64,000 bases of DNA, taken from assembly GCF_019249215.1 (NCBI RefSeq), contig NZ_JAESDI010000001.1:314728-378727 (forward strand), given 5' to 3'. Both the position numbers and the translations under genes were made by a program. Position 1 is the first letter of the stretch; the number at the start of each line of letters is the position of its first letter. The notes under the pieces were generated by a model. The model did no database searches and was not told the DNA's origin. It saw only the letters and a list, made by a program, of their open reading frames with translations. Of the stretch, positions 17,937 to 28,793 are shown in pieces. Origin of the DNA: Alteromonas lipotrueae. GTDB lineage: Bacteria; Pseudomonadota; Gammaproteobacteria; Enterobacterales; Alteromonadaceae.

Positions 17937-17970
17937 TAACGCCAGTATCTGTAAACAGATACTGGCGTTA
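17937..17970. terminator. Strong inverted repeat after the Smr gene
   Basis: Perfect 15-bp arms TAACGCCAGTATCTG and CAGATACTGGCGTTA with a TAAA loop. It stands between the Smr gene and a convergent small ORF. No T-tract follows on either strand, so intrinsic termination is uncertain; RNA 3'-end protection or a protein site are alternatives. Confidence 0.6.
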
Positions 17971-17986
17971 GAATTTCACTTTCAGA

Positions 17987-18127
17987 CTACTTAACTGAAG
18001 ACTGCACAACTAGCGTTGAAGTAACGTCGGCAGATTTAGCTGAACTGCTGAAAACAGCAGTAACAAACATCAGCACAACCGCTATGGCTACTCCGGTTAA
18101 GCCAAACCCTTTTGATGAACGATTCAT
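17987..18127 (-). CDS. Possible small membrane or exported protein (46 aa)
   Basis: ATG at 18127 gives 46 aa beginning MNRSSKGFGLTGVAIAVVLM, with a basic N-terminus, a hydrophobic segment (about 10-28) and the tail SSSAKSADVTSTLVVQSSVK. This resembles either a signal peptide with a short mature part or a single-TM peptide. The frame stays open upstream to about 18230 but without ATG, GTG or TTG. The ribosome site is weak (AAGAGA about 10 nt upstream). I do not recognise it. Confidence 0.4.
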   Translation of the reverse strand: MNRSSKGFGLTGVAIAVVLMFVTAVFSSSAKSADVTSTLVVQSSVK

Positions 18128-18314
18128 TCGTCGTCTCTTGTTATCAACACCAACAATATCTTTTGTTGGTACAACCCTTAAAACACACTCCTGTAACCAG
18201 TCTGCAATCCCTGCATTGCACTACAATAGATCAGTGACTTATCGAAGACAAGCCCTCAGTACAAATTTTTGACACTTTGCCAATCTATTGACGTGCTTCA
18301 CGCTCATTTAACTG

Positions 18315-18347
18315 AAAAAGTAGAGATAAGAACATCTTACCTCTACT
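18315..18347 (-). terminator. Rho-independent terminator of purL
   Basis: On the minus strand AGTAGAGGTAAGA and TCTTATCTCTACT form a 13-bp stem (one G-T pair) around TGT, followed by T residues. It lies 17 nt past the purL stop codon. Confidence 0.85.
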
Positions 18348-18363
18348 ATGCCTAAGCGCGTTT

Positions 18364-21300
18364 TTATCCAACGAAACGACGCGCATTTCTGAAGATACGC
18401 ATCCACGCACCATCTTCTTGCCAATCGTCTGGACGCCATGAGTTTGCTACTGCCCTGAACACGCGCTCAGGGTGAGGCATCATGATAGTGCTGCGCCCGT
18501 CAGAAGAGGTTAATCCTGTAATCCCCTCAGGCGAACCGTTCGGGTTAGCAGGGTATTGCATAGTGGGCTGGCCGTAGTTATCAACATAACGAAGTGCCAC
18601 TTGCGATGCTACAGACAAAAGCGCGCTGTCGCTGGAAAATTCGGCTTGCCCTTCACCGTGCGATACCGCAATAGGCATGCGTGAACCGGCCATGTCTTGC
18701 AATAACACAGAAGCCGATTTAGTCACTTCTACCATGGCTACACGGGCTTCAAAACGTGCCGATTGGTTGGCAACAAAGTGTGGCCAATGTTCCGTGCCAG
18801 GAATGAGCGACTTCAAATTAGACAGCATTTGGCAACCGTTACATACCCCTAAACTAAAGGTACTGTTACGGTCGAAGAAGGCAGCAAATTGATCCCGTGC
18901 AACTGCATTGAACAAGATAGATTTCGCCCAACCTTCTCCGGCTCCAAGAACGTCACCGTATGAGAAACCACCACACGCAGCTAAACCCGCAAAGTCATCA
19001 AGGGTGACTTTTCCGGCAAGAATATCACTCATGTGCACATCAATAGCATTAAAACCAGCACGATTGAATGCGGCCGCCATTTCAAGGTGCGAGTTTACGC
19101 CCTGCTCGCGTAAAATAGCCACTTTAGGTTGTATGCCTTTGGCAATATAGGGCCCGGCAATATCTTCATTTACGTTGTACGTTAGCGCAGCATGTAACCC
19201 TGGATCGGCGGCATCCTGCTTAGCAGCATGTTCTTGCTCCGCACAAACTGGGTTGTCTCGAAGCTTCTGCATCGCCAAGGTGGTTTGCGCCCACGCAGTG
19301 CGCATAGCTACGCGACTATCGTTAAGCACTGCCACATTATCTCGAGTAAATTCGATAGTATCAGTAGTGTTTAACGTACCGATGTAATGACTAACACTGG
19401 TTAAATCGTAAGACGCGAGTACAGCATTAACTTCCTCGATGTCTTTGTCTAACACTTGAAGCACGCCGCCAAGTTCTTCATTAAACAATACGGATAAGTC
19501 TGAACCCGCTTCTGATCCTGAAATGCTATCAAGCGCAATACTTACACCGGTTTTACCTGCAAAAGCCATTTCGGCTACGGTGGTGAATAGTCCGCCGTCA
19601 GAACGGTCGTGGTAAGCCACAACCAGTTGTTTCTCAATTAGCGTCTGCACTGCATTAAAGAAGGCCTTTAAACGCTGCGCCGAAACCACATCGGCAGGTG
19701 CATCACCTAGTTGCTCGTATACTTGTGAAAGACAACTTGCGCCAAGGCGGTTCTTGCCTTCACCTAAATCGATTAGCAACAGTTGGCTGTCGCCTTTATC
19801 GGTGCGAAGTTCTGGTGTTACCGTCTTACGAATATCTTTTACGGCACCGAAAGCAGAAATCACTAACGATAACGGTGACGTTACCGCTTTATCTTCGCCT
19901 TCCTCTTGCCACGCGGTTTTCATCGACATGGAGTCTTTGCCCACCGGAATGGTTAATCCTAATTCAGGACAAAGCTCTTCACCTACGGCCTTTACCGCTT
20001 CATACAAACCAGCGTCTTCACCAGGGTGACCTGCCGCCGCCATCCAGTTTGCTGAAAGCTTGATTCGGGTTAAATCGCCAATATTTGCTGCAGCAATATT
20101 AGTTAACGCTTCACCTACGGCTAAACGCGCTGACGCCCCATGTGATAACAAAGCAACTGGGGTTCTTTCACCCATCGCCATAGCTTCACCATGATAAGTA
20201 TCAAAGGCAGAGGCAGTCACGGCTACATCGGCTACAGGTACTTGCCAAGGGCCAACCATTTGGTCACGGTTAACTAAACCTGTTACCGAGCGATCGCCAA
20301 TGGTTATAAGGAAGGTTTTTTCCGCCACAGTAGGTAAAGACAATATACGGGTTGCCGCGTCAGCTAGTGTAATATCACTTTCATCAAAACCTGTGGCTTC
20401 TAATGGCGTGCTGATAACGTCGCGATGCATTTTAGGCGGCTTGCCAAGTAACACATCAAGGGGCATATCAATAGGCTGGTTATCGAATTGGCTGTCGTTT
20501 ACATTCAATTCTTGTTCAGCTGTGGCCTCGCCTACTACCGCGTAGGGTGCACGTTCACGGGCACAAATCGCTTCAAACACTGGCATGTTTTCTGGTGCTA
20601 CCGACATCACGTAACGCTCTTGTGATTCGTTGCACCATAATTCCAGTGGTGTCATACCTGGTTCGTCAGACAATACGTTACGCAGTTCAAATTTACCGCC
20701 ACGTCCGCCATCGTTAACTAATTCAGGCAATGCGTTTGATAAACCACCCGCACCCACATCGTGAATAAATTGAATGGGGTTGTTATCGCCTAACTGCCAG
20801 CACGCATCGATAACTTCTTGGCAACGACGCTCCATTTCTGGGTTTTCACGCTGTACCGAGGCAAAATCTAAATCTTCATTTGACTGACCAGAAGCCATGG
20901 AAGACGCTGCGCCCCCACCAAGACCAATGTTCATCGCAGGGCCGCCAAGCACGATAAGTTTAGCCCCTACCGTGATTTCGCCTTTTTCGATATGTTCACG
21001 ACGAATATTACCCAAGCCACCCGCAAGCATAATAGGCTTGTGGTAACCGCGTACTTCAACGCCATTGAAGCTATTCACTTCTTGCTCGTAGGTACGGAAG
21101 TAGCCAAGCAAATTTGGGCGACCAAATTCATTGTTAAATGCTGCGCCACCTAACGGGCCATCTAGCATAATATCTAATGCGCTAACAATACGCGGTGGTT
21201 TACCGTAGTCTTTTTCCCACGGCTGCTCTAAGCCTGGAATACGTAAGTTAGACACGCTAAATCCACCTAAACCCGCTTTTGGCTTAGAGCCACGACCGGT

Positions 21301-22263
21301 AGCACCTTCATCACGAATTTCACCACCAGAGCCGGTTGCCGCGCCTGGGAAAGGCGAGATAGCGGTTGGGTGGTTGTGGGTTTCCACCTTCATAAGAATA
21401 TCGATATTCTCATGATGGTATTCATATTGGTGCGTTTGTGGGTTCGGAAAGAAACGCCCTGCTTCCCAACCAGACATCACAGCAGCGTTGTCTTTATAGG
21501 CTGAGTAAACATGATCGGGTAACACTTCAAAGGTGTTCTTGATCATTTTGAACAAGGATTTATCTTGTTCTTGCCCGTCGATTGTCCAACTGGCATTAAA
21601 AATCTTATGGCGGCAATGTTCAGAGTTTGCTTGTGCAAACATGTAAAGCTCTACATCGGTGGGGTTACGCGCCAAACGCGTAAAGCTTTCGAATAAATAC
21701 TCTATTTCATCATCAGCCAATGCTAAACCAAGCTGAATATTGGCATCAACCAACGCTTGTTTGCCATCTTCTAGTATTGCTACTGAAGTAAAGGTTTTCG
21801 CCGTGGTATGTGCAAACAATACTTCTGCCGCTGCTGTATCAGGAAAAACGGTTTCCGTCATACGGTCATGCAAGTGGGCAGCAACAAGGCTGTAGTCCGC
21901 CTCGCTAAGCGGCTGCTCTGCTTCTATATAAAAAGCACAGCCTCGTTCTATACGATTAATCGTGTTCAGACTACAATTGTTCGCTATATCAGTTGCTTTG
22001 GTAGACCAAGGAGAGATGGTGCCTGGTCGGGGTGTTACCACGAAGAGGTTGCCAGTTGGCGTTTGGGTTTGTCGGGCAGGCCCGTAGGTAAGCAGCTTTT
22101 TAAGTATTTCTAATTGCTGCTGCGAGAGTTCACCATCTGAATCGATAAGGTGAATATATTCGCTATATAGGTTTTTCACCTTAATGCCGGATTGACCCAG
22201 CTTTGCAATCAGTTTAGTTTGGTGAAACTCTGATAGTGCGGGAGCGCCTCGAAGGACCAACAT
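18364..22263 (-). CDS. purL: Phosphoribosylformylglycinamidine synthase PurL
   Basis: Large single-chain FGAM synthase, 1299 aa (E. coli 1295), fourth step of purine synthesis: FGAR plus glutamine and ATP to FGAM. Visible are the substrate/ATP motifs [19 protein letters not shown] (about residue 292-310) and [19 protein letters not shown]. The C-terminal class I glutaminase has the catalytic Cys in [14 protein letters not shown] and the His-Glu pair in [10 protein letters not shown]. Divergent from mltF, an arrangement common in gammaproteobacteria. It has its own terminator. Confidence 0.98.
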   Translation of the reverse strand: MLVLRGAPALSEFHQTKLIAKLGQSGIKVKNLYSEYIHLIDSDGELSQQQLEILKKLLTYGPARQTQTPTGNLFVVTPRPGTISPWSTKATDIANNCSLNTINRIERGCAFYIEAEQPLSEADYSLVAAHLHDRMTETVFPDTAAAEVLFAHTTAKTFTSVAILEDGKQALVDANIQLGLALADDEIEYLFESFTRLARNPTDVELYMFAQANSEHCRHKIFNASWTIDGQEQDKSLFKMIKNTFEVLPDHVYSAYKDNAAVMSGWEAGRFFPNPQTHQYEYHHENIDILMKVETHNHPTAISPFPGAATGSGGEIRDEGATGRGSKPKAGLGGFSVSNLRIPGLEQPWEKDYGKPPRIVSALDIMLDGPLGGAAFNNEFGRPNLLGYFRTYEQEVNSFNGVEVRGYHKPIMLAGGLGNIRREHIEKGEITVGAKLIVLGGPAMNIGLGGGAASSMASGQSNEDLDFASVQRENPEMERRCQEVIDACWQLGDNNPIQFIHDVGAGGLSNALPELVNDGGRGGKFELRNVLSDEPGMTPLELWCNESQERYVMSVAPENMPVFEAICARERAPYAVVGEATAEQELNVNDSQFDNQPIDMPLDVLLGKPPKMHRDVISTPLEATGFDESDITLADAATRILSLPTVAEKTFLITIGDRSVTGLVNRDQMVGPWQVPVADVAVTASAFDTYHGEAMAMGERTPVALLSHGASARLAVGEALTNIAAANIGDLTRIKLSANWMAAAGHPGEDAGLYEAVKAVGEELCPELGLTIPVGKDSMSMKTAWQEEGEDKAVTSPLSLVISAFGAVKDIRKTVTPELRTDKGDSQLLLIDLGEGKNRLGASCLSQVYEQLGDAPADVVSAQRLKAFFNAVQTLIEKQLVVAYHDRSDGGLFTTVAEMAFAGKTGVSIALDSISGSEAGSDLSVLFNEELGGVLQVLDKDIEEVNAVLASYDLTSVSHYIGTLNTTDTIEFTRDNVAVLNDSRVAMRTAWAQTTLAMQKLRDNPVCAEQEHAAKQDAADPGLHAALTYNVNEDIAGPYIAKGIQPKVAILREQGVNSHLEMAAAFNRAGFNAIDVHMSDILAGKVTLDDFAGLAACGGFSYGDVLGAGEGWAKSILFNAVARDQFAAFFDRNSTFSLGVCNGCQMLSNLKSLIPGTEHWPHFVANQSARFEARVAMVEVTKSASVLLQDMAGSRMPIAVSHGEGQAEFSSDSALLSVASQVALRYVDNYGQPTMQYPANPNGSPEGITGLTSSDGRSTIMMPHPERVFRAVANSWRPDDWQEDGAWMRIFRNARRFVG

Positions 22264-22439
22264 ATTGCTTTACCTGGTTGTTCAGAAACAACGACCATCA
22301 ATGGGACGCGTTGCCTCTGTAATTGATGAATATTTCGGCGCGGATTATAGAGGATTTATGTTCTATTGGTAACCTTCAACATAGGCTATGTTGCAGTTTT
22401 TTTTCCCAAGACCCAATTTACAACAATAAGAAAAGGTTT

Positions 22440-23807
22440 ATGCCGTTACAACACTACAAAAAGCGATTAAAAACATCTTTTTTTATCGCATTATGCTTTT
22501 TCGCTACAAGTTGTGGCTCTCCTACCGTTCCGAACGCTTTGTTGTCATTAATTGAGCGCGGTTCGATAAAAGTGGGCACACTTTATGGTGCTGCTACTTA
22601 TTATAATGGCGCTGAAGGTCCGCAAGGTTTTGAATATGAGTTGCTAGCTGGTTTTTCAGATTACCTAGGCGTGACACTCGACTTATATCCCTTCTACAGC
22701 TACGACGCAATGCTAGAGCAACTAGCCGAAGGCAACCTTGATATTGTCGCCACAGGTGATGCGGTTACCGATGCCTTATTGATGCGCTTTACTTACGGAC
22801 CGGCGTATCAAACGGTTGCGCAACACTTGGTATACCGTGCGGGTACTACAAGGCCTAGAGAACTCGATAGCCTTGTCGACCCTGTTGTTGCAGTGTCGGG
22901 AAGCAGTCAAGCGCAGCTACTTGCAGTATTAAACGGCTCGAGTGAGTCGCTGTTAGTCACCACAGAAGATTCTGATGCCGAGGAACTACTACAAAAAGTG
23001 GCTACGGGGGATATTGCTTACACCCTTGCCGATAGTAACCGTCTTGCACTACAACGAAGACGTCACCCCAATTTGGCCGTTGGATTAACCGTACGAGAAG
23101 AAATGCCGATGGCATGGGCGCTAAACCCTGAATTAGACGATTCAATTAAAGCCGCCATTATCGAATATTTTGGTACCGTGCATCAATCAGGGTGGTTTAC
23201 CGTATTAGAAGAAAAGTATTTTGGCCACATTAGGCAATTTGACTACGTAGACAGCCGTGCATTTAATCAATCCGCCGAGTCGCTGTTAAAAGATTACAAG
23301 AGTATGTTTCAGCAATATGCAGGTGATTTGGATTGGCGCTTATTAGCCGCAATGAGTTATCAAGAAAGCCACTGGGATCCTGATGCGATATCTCGCACTG
23401 GCGTTCGCGGTTTAATGATGCTGACCATGGACACGGCCAATGACTGGGATGTTGAAGATCGTACCGACGCAGAACAAAGTATTCGCGGTGGCTCTCGCTA
23501 CTTCGCCAGCTTGTTAGGAAGAATTCCTGCAAGAATTGGCGATCCGGATAGAACTTGGATGGCAATGGCGGCGTATAACCTTGGCTTAGGGCATTTGGAA
23601 GATGCCCGCATTCTTACGGAGCGTCAGGGTGGCAATCCAGATCTTTGGGTAGACGTAAAACAACGACTTCCCCAGCTAAGGCAAAAGAAGTATTACAGAA
23701 CAACACGTTATGGGTATGCACGAGGCGATGAAGCACTTCAGTACGTTGATAATATTCGCCGATATTACGACAGCTTACTTTGGCTAGACGAACAAGGAAG
23801 AATTTAG
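22440..23807 (+). CDS. mltF: Membrane-bound lytic murein transglycosylase F
   Basis: 455 aa from ATG 22440 (AAAAGG upstream); the open frame reaches back to a TTG at 22323, but that part has no secretion signal. The N-terminus is basic then hydrophobic and ends in a plausible lipobox ATSC (Cys 25). Next comes a periplasmic solute-binding-like domain (about 40-255). The C-terminal SLT catalytic domain (about 275-450) has the catalytic Glu in MSYQESHWDPDAISRTG, then VRGLMMLT and AMAAYNLGLGH. It cleaves peptidoglycan glycan strands to 1,6-anhydromuropeptides. Divergent from purL as in E. coli. Confidence 0.95.
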   Translation: MPLQHYKKRLKTSFFIALCFFATSCGSPTVPNALLSLIERGSIKVGTLYGAATYYNGAEGPQGFEYELLAGFSDYLGVTLDLYPFYSYDAMLEQLAEGNLDIVATGDAVTDALLMRFTYGPAYQTVAQHLVYRAGTTRPRELDSLVDPVVAVSGSSQAQLLAVLNGSSESLLVTTEDSDAEELLQKVATGDIAYTLADSNRLALQRRRHPNLAVGLTVREEMPMAWALNPELDDSIKAAIIEYFGTVHQSGWFTVLEEKYFGHIRQFDYVDSRAFNQSAESLLKDYKSMFQQYAGDLDWRLLAAMSYQESHWDPDAISRTGVRGLMMLTMDTANDWDVEDRTDAEQSIRGGSRYFASLLGRIPARIGDPDRTWMAMAAYNLGLGHLEDARILTERQGGNPDLWVDVKQRLPQLRQKKYYRTTRYGYARGDEALQYVDNIRRYYDSLLWLDEQGRI

Positions 23808-23963
23808 CTGGCGCCATATTGAATTTTGTCATTATGATGTCATCTAAGATAAGTACTATCGAATGTAACTATCCTATTCGGCTAGCTAAGGCATAAATGC
23901 AGAAACGATTAAAGAGAATATGCCTTATTCAATTTCCCAATTTGTATTAACAAGGAGGGCAAA

Positions 23964-25024
<1,061 letters not shown>

Positions 25025-25258
25025 ATGAATCTGACCGCTATTTTTATTGTTGCCATTATCGCTTGGGCTATTGTGAGTATCACAGGCTCATCAAAAACTA
25101 AAAAATCAAATAAGGCGTCAGACAAAGCAGCAGAAGCTTATCAAGCTGAAATCGCTTCACTCAAAGAACGTGTTTCTGTGCTTGAAAAAATTGTAACCGA
25201 TGAAAAATACGACTTGAAAAAACAGTTTGCCGACTTGGAAAAAGACAAAGTTGCATAA
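25025..25258 (+). CDS. Small inner-membrane protein with coiled coil, PspB-like
   Basis: 77 aa. One TM helix (about residues 4-20, FIVAIIAWAIVSI) is followed by a Lys/Ser linker and a coiled coil (about 38-75) with SLKERVSVLEKIVTDEKYDL. TM plus cytoplasmic coiled coil ending in a LEKIVTDE-type block is the layout of phage-shock protein B and similar small envelope-stress proteins. pspA and pspC are not adjacent, so the role is unproven. AAAGGGAAAG precedes the ATG. Confidence 0.8.
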   Translation: MNLTAIFIVAIIAWAIVSITGSSKTKKSNKASDKAAEAYQAEIASLKERVSVLEKIVTDEKYDLKKQFADLEKDKVA

Positions 25259-25352
25259 TCTTTTTGTAAAACGCCTTTCCTAAGTGCCTTTTTGAGAGCG
25301 TGTACGTACTCTGAATCTTTATCATGAACGGTCTAAAGCGTTCTGCAGGCGG

Positions 25353-27320
25353 CTAGCTGCCTTCCAGTAATTTTCTCTCTGCGCGTTCTACGCGCCGAGG
25401 TTTGCCTGCAATAACTAGCACATCATGGGGTTGTAACACAGCTTCATGGTCGGGGTCTTTTACCTCGGTGCCATTTCTTCTTAACCCACGTACACGCACC
25501 CGCATTTTGGCAAAGTCGATATCTTTAATTTTGCTTCCCATGCATGCTGCATGTTCTGATAGCACCACAGCGTGTATGAACTCAAGTTTATCCTCAGTGC
25601 CATAGCTGATTTCAGTAGTTTCCCCTGGGTAGAACCCATGCAAGTGATCGTACCGCCCTTTTCTTTCCGCCCGTACACGCTTTAGAATTCGTGACATAGG
25701 CACTCCAGCATAATGTAGCACTTGAGAAATCAGCATTAGGCTACCTTCTTGTAATTCAGGCACCACTTGATTTGCGCCAGCAGAATACAAACTTTCTAAT
25801 TGGTAATCTCGCTTAGTTCGCACCATAACATCTGCGTTTTGTACTAGTTGATGTGTACCACTAATAACCTGCTTTGCCTTATCAGGTTGATCGAAGGTCA
25901 CCAGGATAAGCTTGGCATTTTCAACATTAGCGCTGCTAAGAATATCTTTTTGACTGGCATCGCCAAATAGTACTGGCTCACCGGCATTTCTACTTTCATG
26001 CACACGCACTGGGTCCATATCGATAGCAATAAATGCAATGCCTTCCATCTTTAACATGCGAGCGACAGATTGCCCCACTCTGCCAAAGCCACAAATCACA
26101 ACATGGTTAGTTAAGTCGTTATCCACTATTAATGTATTTTGCGCATTGTCCTCGCTCTTGTTAGCCACAATACGCTTTGCCAATACCAAGCTATTGTTCA
26201 TTAACCAAGGTGTTAGCGCCATACTTAATACGCCCATACTGACAATGAGGGAAGATTGCCCAGTGGTAAGCACACCATAAGTGGTAGCCAATGCAGCGAT
26301 AACAAAACTAAACTCGCCAATCTGACATAGCTTAATACCCGCTGACCACGCATCCAGAGGGTTGGTTTTCACAAACGAAGCGGCCACTCTTACCATAACA
26401 ATTTTACTAACCATCAGCCCAACCACGCCCAGAACAATCGTAAACAAATTGCTCCATAGCACGTTAATATCAAGTTGCATGCCAACGGTAACGAAAAACA
26501 ACCCCATCAAAATATCGCGAAAGGGGCGAATATCGGCTTCCAGTTGGTATTTGTATTGGCTTTCTCCCAACATCATTCCCGCAAGAAAGGCCCCCAATGC
26601 CATAGACAACCCAAAGTAATAGGTTAGGCCTCCGGCCAACAGTGCAATTAAAATTGTGGTTAACACAAAAAGCTCATCGGTGCGGGTTTTGGCAACTTCG
26701 CTAAAAACCCAAGGCAATACCCACTTACCTACCGACATTAAAAACGCTATAACGAATATACCTTTTAGCAAAGCCTCACCTAAGGCAAACGCAATACTCA
26801 CCTCGCCGCTTTGAGCCAGCAACGGAATAGCAATAAGGAAAGGAACCACGGCAAGATCTTGAAAAAGCAGAATACTCACAGCCAACTGGGTTCTTCTGTT
26901 ATTAAGAATACCCATTTCAGTAGCTTGTTTGATGACGATAGCCGTAGAGCTAAGTGCCAGCGCTCCACCAATAATAATGGAAGCGCTGATGGGTAACCCG
27001 AATAGGTAAGGAATACTTGTAAATACAGCGGTGGTCAGTAGCATTTGGCCAACACCAACGCCAAATACTAATGAACGCATGGCCACTAGCTTCGGCAGGG
27101 AAAATTCAAGCCCGAGTGAGAAGAGTAAAAAAACGATGCCAGTTTCAGCTAGCAAATGCATTTCTTGAGGGTGAGCGAAAAGCGCAAAAAGCTGGGGGCC
27201 CGCTAATATACCTGCAAACAAATACGCTAAAATTGGCGGTAAATGGATACGCTTAAAAACAGCCACGCTACAAACGGCAATAAACATTAATGCGATCACG
27301 TTCAAAAAACCGGCACTCAC
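25353..27320 (-). CDS. Monovalent cation:proton antiporter, CPA2 family (KefB/KefC type) with RCK domain
   Basis: 655 aa from a GTG at 27320 with GGGAG 7-8 nt upstream; the longer frame to 27362 adds a non-conserved, basic N-terminus. About 12 TM helices (5-385), including ILAYLFAGILAGPQ and GALALSSTAIVIKQ, typical of the CPA2 exchanger core. A TrkA-N/RCK domain (about 405-520) has the nucleotide-binding GFGRVGQSVARML. A C-terminal TrkA-C-like domain (about 560-645) follows. It likely exports K+ (or Na+) in exchange for H+ under cytoplasmic nucleotide or glutathione control. No KefF/KefG partner is adjacent. Confidence 0.9.
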   Translation of the reverse strand: MSAGFLNVIALMFIAVCSVAVFKRIHLPPILAYLFAGILAGPQLFALFAHPQEMHLLAETGIVFLLFSLGLEFSLPKLVAMRSLVFGVGVGQMLLTTAVFTSIPYLFGLPISASIIIGGALALSSTAIVIKQATEMGILNNRRTQLAVSILLFQDLAVVPFLIAIPLLAQSGEVSIAFALGEALLKGIFVIAFLMSVGKWVLPWVFSEVAKTRTDELFVLTTILIALLAGGLTYYFGLSMALGAFLAGMMLGESQYKYQLEADIRPFRDILMGLFFVTVGMQLDINVLWSNLFTIVLGVVGLMVSKIVMVRVAASFVKTNPLDAWSAGIKLCQIGEFSFVIAALATTYGVLTTGQSSLIVSMGVLSMALTPWLMNNSLVLAKRIVANKSEDNAQNTLIVDNDLTNHVVICGFGRVGQSVARMLKMEGIAFIAIDMDPVRVHESRNAGEPVLFGDASQKDILSSANVENAKLILVTFDQPDKAKQVISGTHQLVQNADVMVRTKRDYQLESLYSAGANQVVPELQEGSLMLISQVLHYAGVPMSRILKRVRAERKGRYDHLHGFYPGETTEISYGTEDKLEFIHAVVLSEHAACMGSKIKDIDFAKMRVRVRGLRRNGTEVKDPDHEAVLQPHDVLVIAGKPRRVERAERKLLEGS

Positions 27321-27581
27321 TTTACATCTCCCTACCGCTAATTTGAGGTCTCGATATTTCAAAATGATTAAAAATAGCGCACATCTGAATTGAAATACTC
27401 CTGTATATCAAAGTATTACTGCTTCCCTAGCGACCATGTATTTTAAATAGCTTATATAGCATAGCAAGATTACCGGAATTGGCATCAAGATTGCTAATAT
27501 CTATTAACAAATTAGCATAAGCGGCAAATTTTGACACTTTCCACTTATGTATATTTTCCGTATTGCTAAAGGGGCATTTCC

Positions 27582-28481
27582 GTGGATTTATCTACTACTA
27601 TCTACGATAGCACACAACATGACAATTTTTATCCTCCTGCTAGCACGGGTCAGGCGTTATCCGCCAGTGAAATAACCTCCTTTATCAGCGAGATTTTGTC
27701 TACGCTGGAATTAGAACAACTTGGCGAGATTTACTTTCGCCAATTGAACGTTTTTTTCTCGTTGGCCGGTTTCAGCTTATCGGATATTGATTCTCGCTGG
27801 GTATACGGAAATGCCAAACTATCTTCAACACTTGTGGCAGTGCCTTTGCCTGGTGTTATGTCTCAGGAAGGTAAATCTGTTACTGCACATTATTATTTTG
27901 CAGTGCCACTTTCCCTCTCTGAACGAAATGCATTAGAGCAACTTCATGAACTATTTGCTAAACAAGTAGCTCAAGCACAATCTTTTTTACGCCTACACCA
28001 GATGACGACTAAAGACGTTTTGACTGGCTTGGGGAATCGCTCAGGCTTCGATCAGGCACTTGTACGTCAACTAGGATGGGCTCAGCGTCACGAGGAAGGT
28101 TTTTCATTACTAGTCATTGACTTAGATAACTTTAAATCAGTCAATGACAACCACGGTCACCGAGAAGGTGATAAAGTTTTAGTACATGTCGCGTCTCAAT
28201 TACAGCAAGTGCTAAGAGATGAAGACGAAGCATTTCGATTTGGCGGCGACGAATTCTGCTGCCTTTTAGATTGCCAAACACAATTTCAGTTGGAATGTGC
28301 TGCATCGCGTATACAACTTAGCATTAACCAATCAAGTTACTTAAGACGTATGAATGTGTCGTGCAGCTTAGGTGGTGCTATTTACCGTGAAGGTGACGAT
28401 ACCGCTCAGCTTTTTGACCGCGCCGATGCTGCGTTGTATAAAGTGAAGCAATCTGGCAAAAATAGCTACTTAGCGGCTTAA
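27582..28481 (+). CDS. Diguanylate cyclase (GGDEF domain)
   Basis: 299 aa from a GTG start. The N-terminal 135 residues are of unknown fold and may be a GAF-like sensor. The C-terminal GGDEF domain (about 140-298) contains DVLTGLGNRSGFD, a complete active site GGDEF at 221-225, and an inhibitory I-site RDED at 212-215 with the correct 5-residue spacing. It should make cyclic di-GMP and be product-inhibited. No TM helices, so cytoplasmic. Divergent from the Kef-type antiporter. Confidence 0.93.
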   Translation: MDLSTTIYDSTQHDNFYPPASTGQALSASEITSFISEILSTLELEQLGEIYFRQLNVFFSLAGFSLSDIDSRWVYGNAKLSSTLVAVPLPGVMSQEGKSVTAHYYFAVPLSLSERNALEQLHELFAKQVAQAQSFLRLHQMTTKDVLTGLGNRSGFDQALVRQLGWAQRHEEGFSLLVIDLDNFKSVNDNHGHREGDKVLVHVASQLQQVLRDEDEAFRFGGDEFCCLLDCQTQFQLECAASRIQLSINQSSYLRRMNVSCSLGGAIYREGDDTAQLFDRADAALYKVKQSGKNSYLAA

Positions 28482-28767
28482 GTCACAGGTTCATATACCC
28501 GTTAATCACGTTCCTTGCGCGTTCGATGACAACGGTAGTAGCGGTGACGATGTTAACTGCCTGAAAGAAAATTACCCCCAGTGACTCATCGAAATAATGA
28601 TAACTACTTAAGCGATTATAGCAGCAGAAGCTGCATGCGCTTTTGCGTACATTAGCTATATTAAATATATCTAAGCAAATAAGCTTGTGTTGGCACGGCT
28701 GCTATCAAGTAACTTCACACTTTTGCCCACTGGCAAATATTTGCCGACTCTGTCACCTTATTACTCA
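28482..28767. other. Gene-free stretch between the GGDEF gene and tilS
   Basis: About 290 nt between convergent genes. A minus-strand frame of about 45 codons stays open here, but it has no start codon with a ribosome site, so I do not call a gene. No T-tract terminator was seen for either neighbour. Confidence 0.4.
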
Positions 28768-28793
28768 TGAATATAGACTTTAGTCTATATTCA
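28768..28793. repeat. Palindrome at the tilS stop codon
   Basis: TGAATATAGAC-TTTA-GTCTATATTCA, perfect 11-bp arms, covering the tilS stop codon (28780-28782). Its core TAGACTTTAGTCTA recurs at 57562-57575 upstream of the CsrB-like RNA. It could serve as a hairpin for tilS mRNA or as a protein-binding site. Confidence 0.55.

Noticed and set aside
28482-28640. Minus-strand open frame of about 45 codons after the GGDEF gene
   Set aside because: No start codon with a ribosome site and no recognisable sequence; length is within chance.
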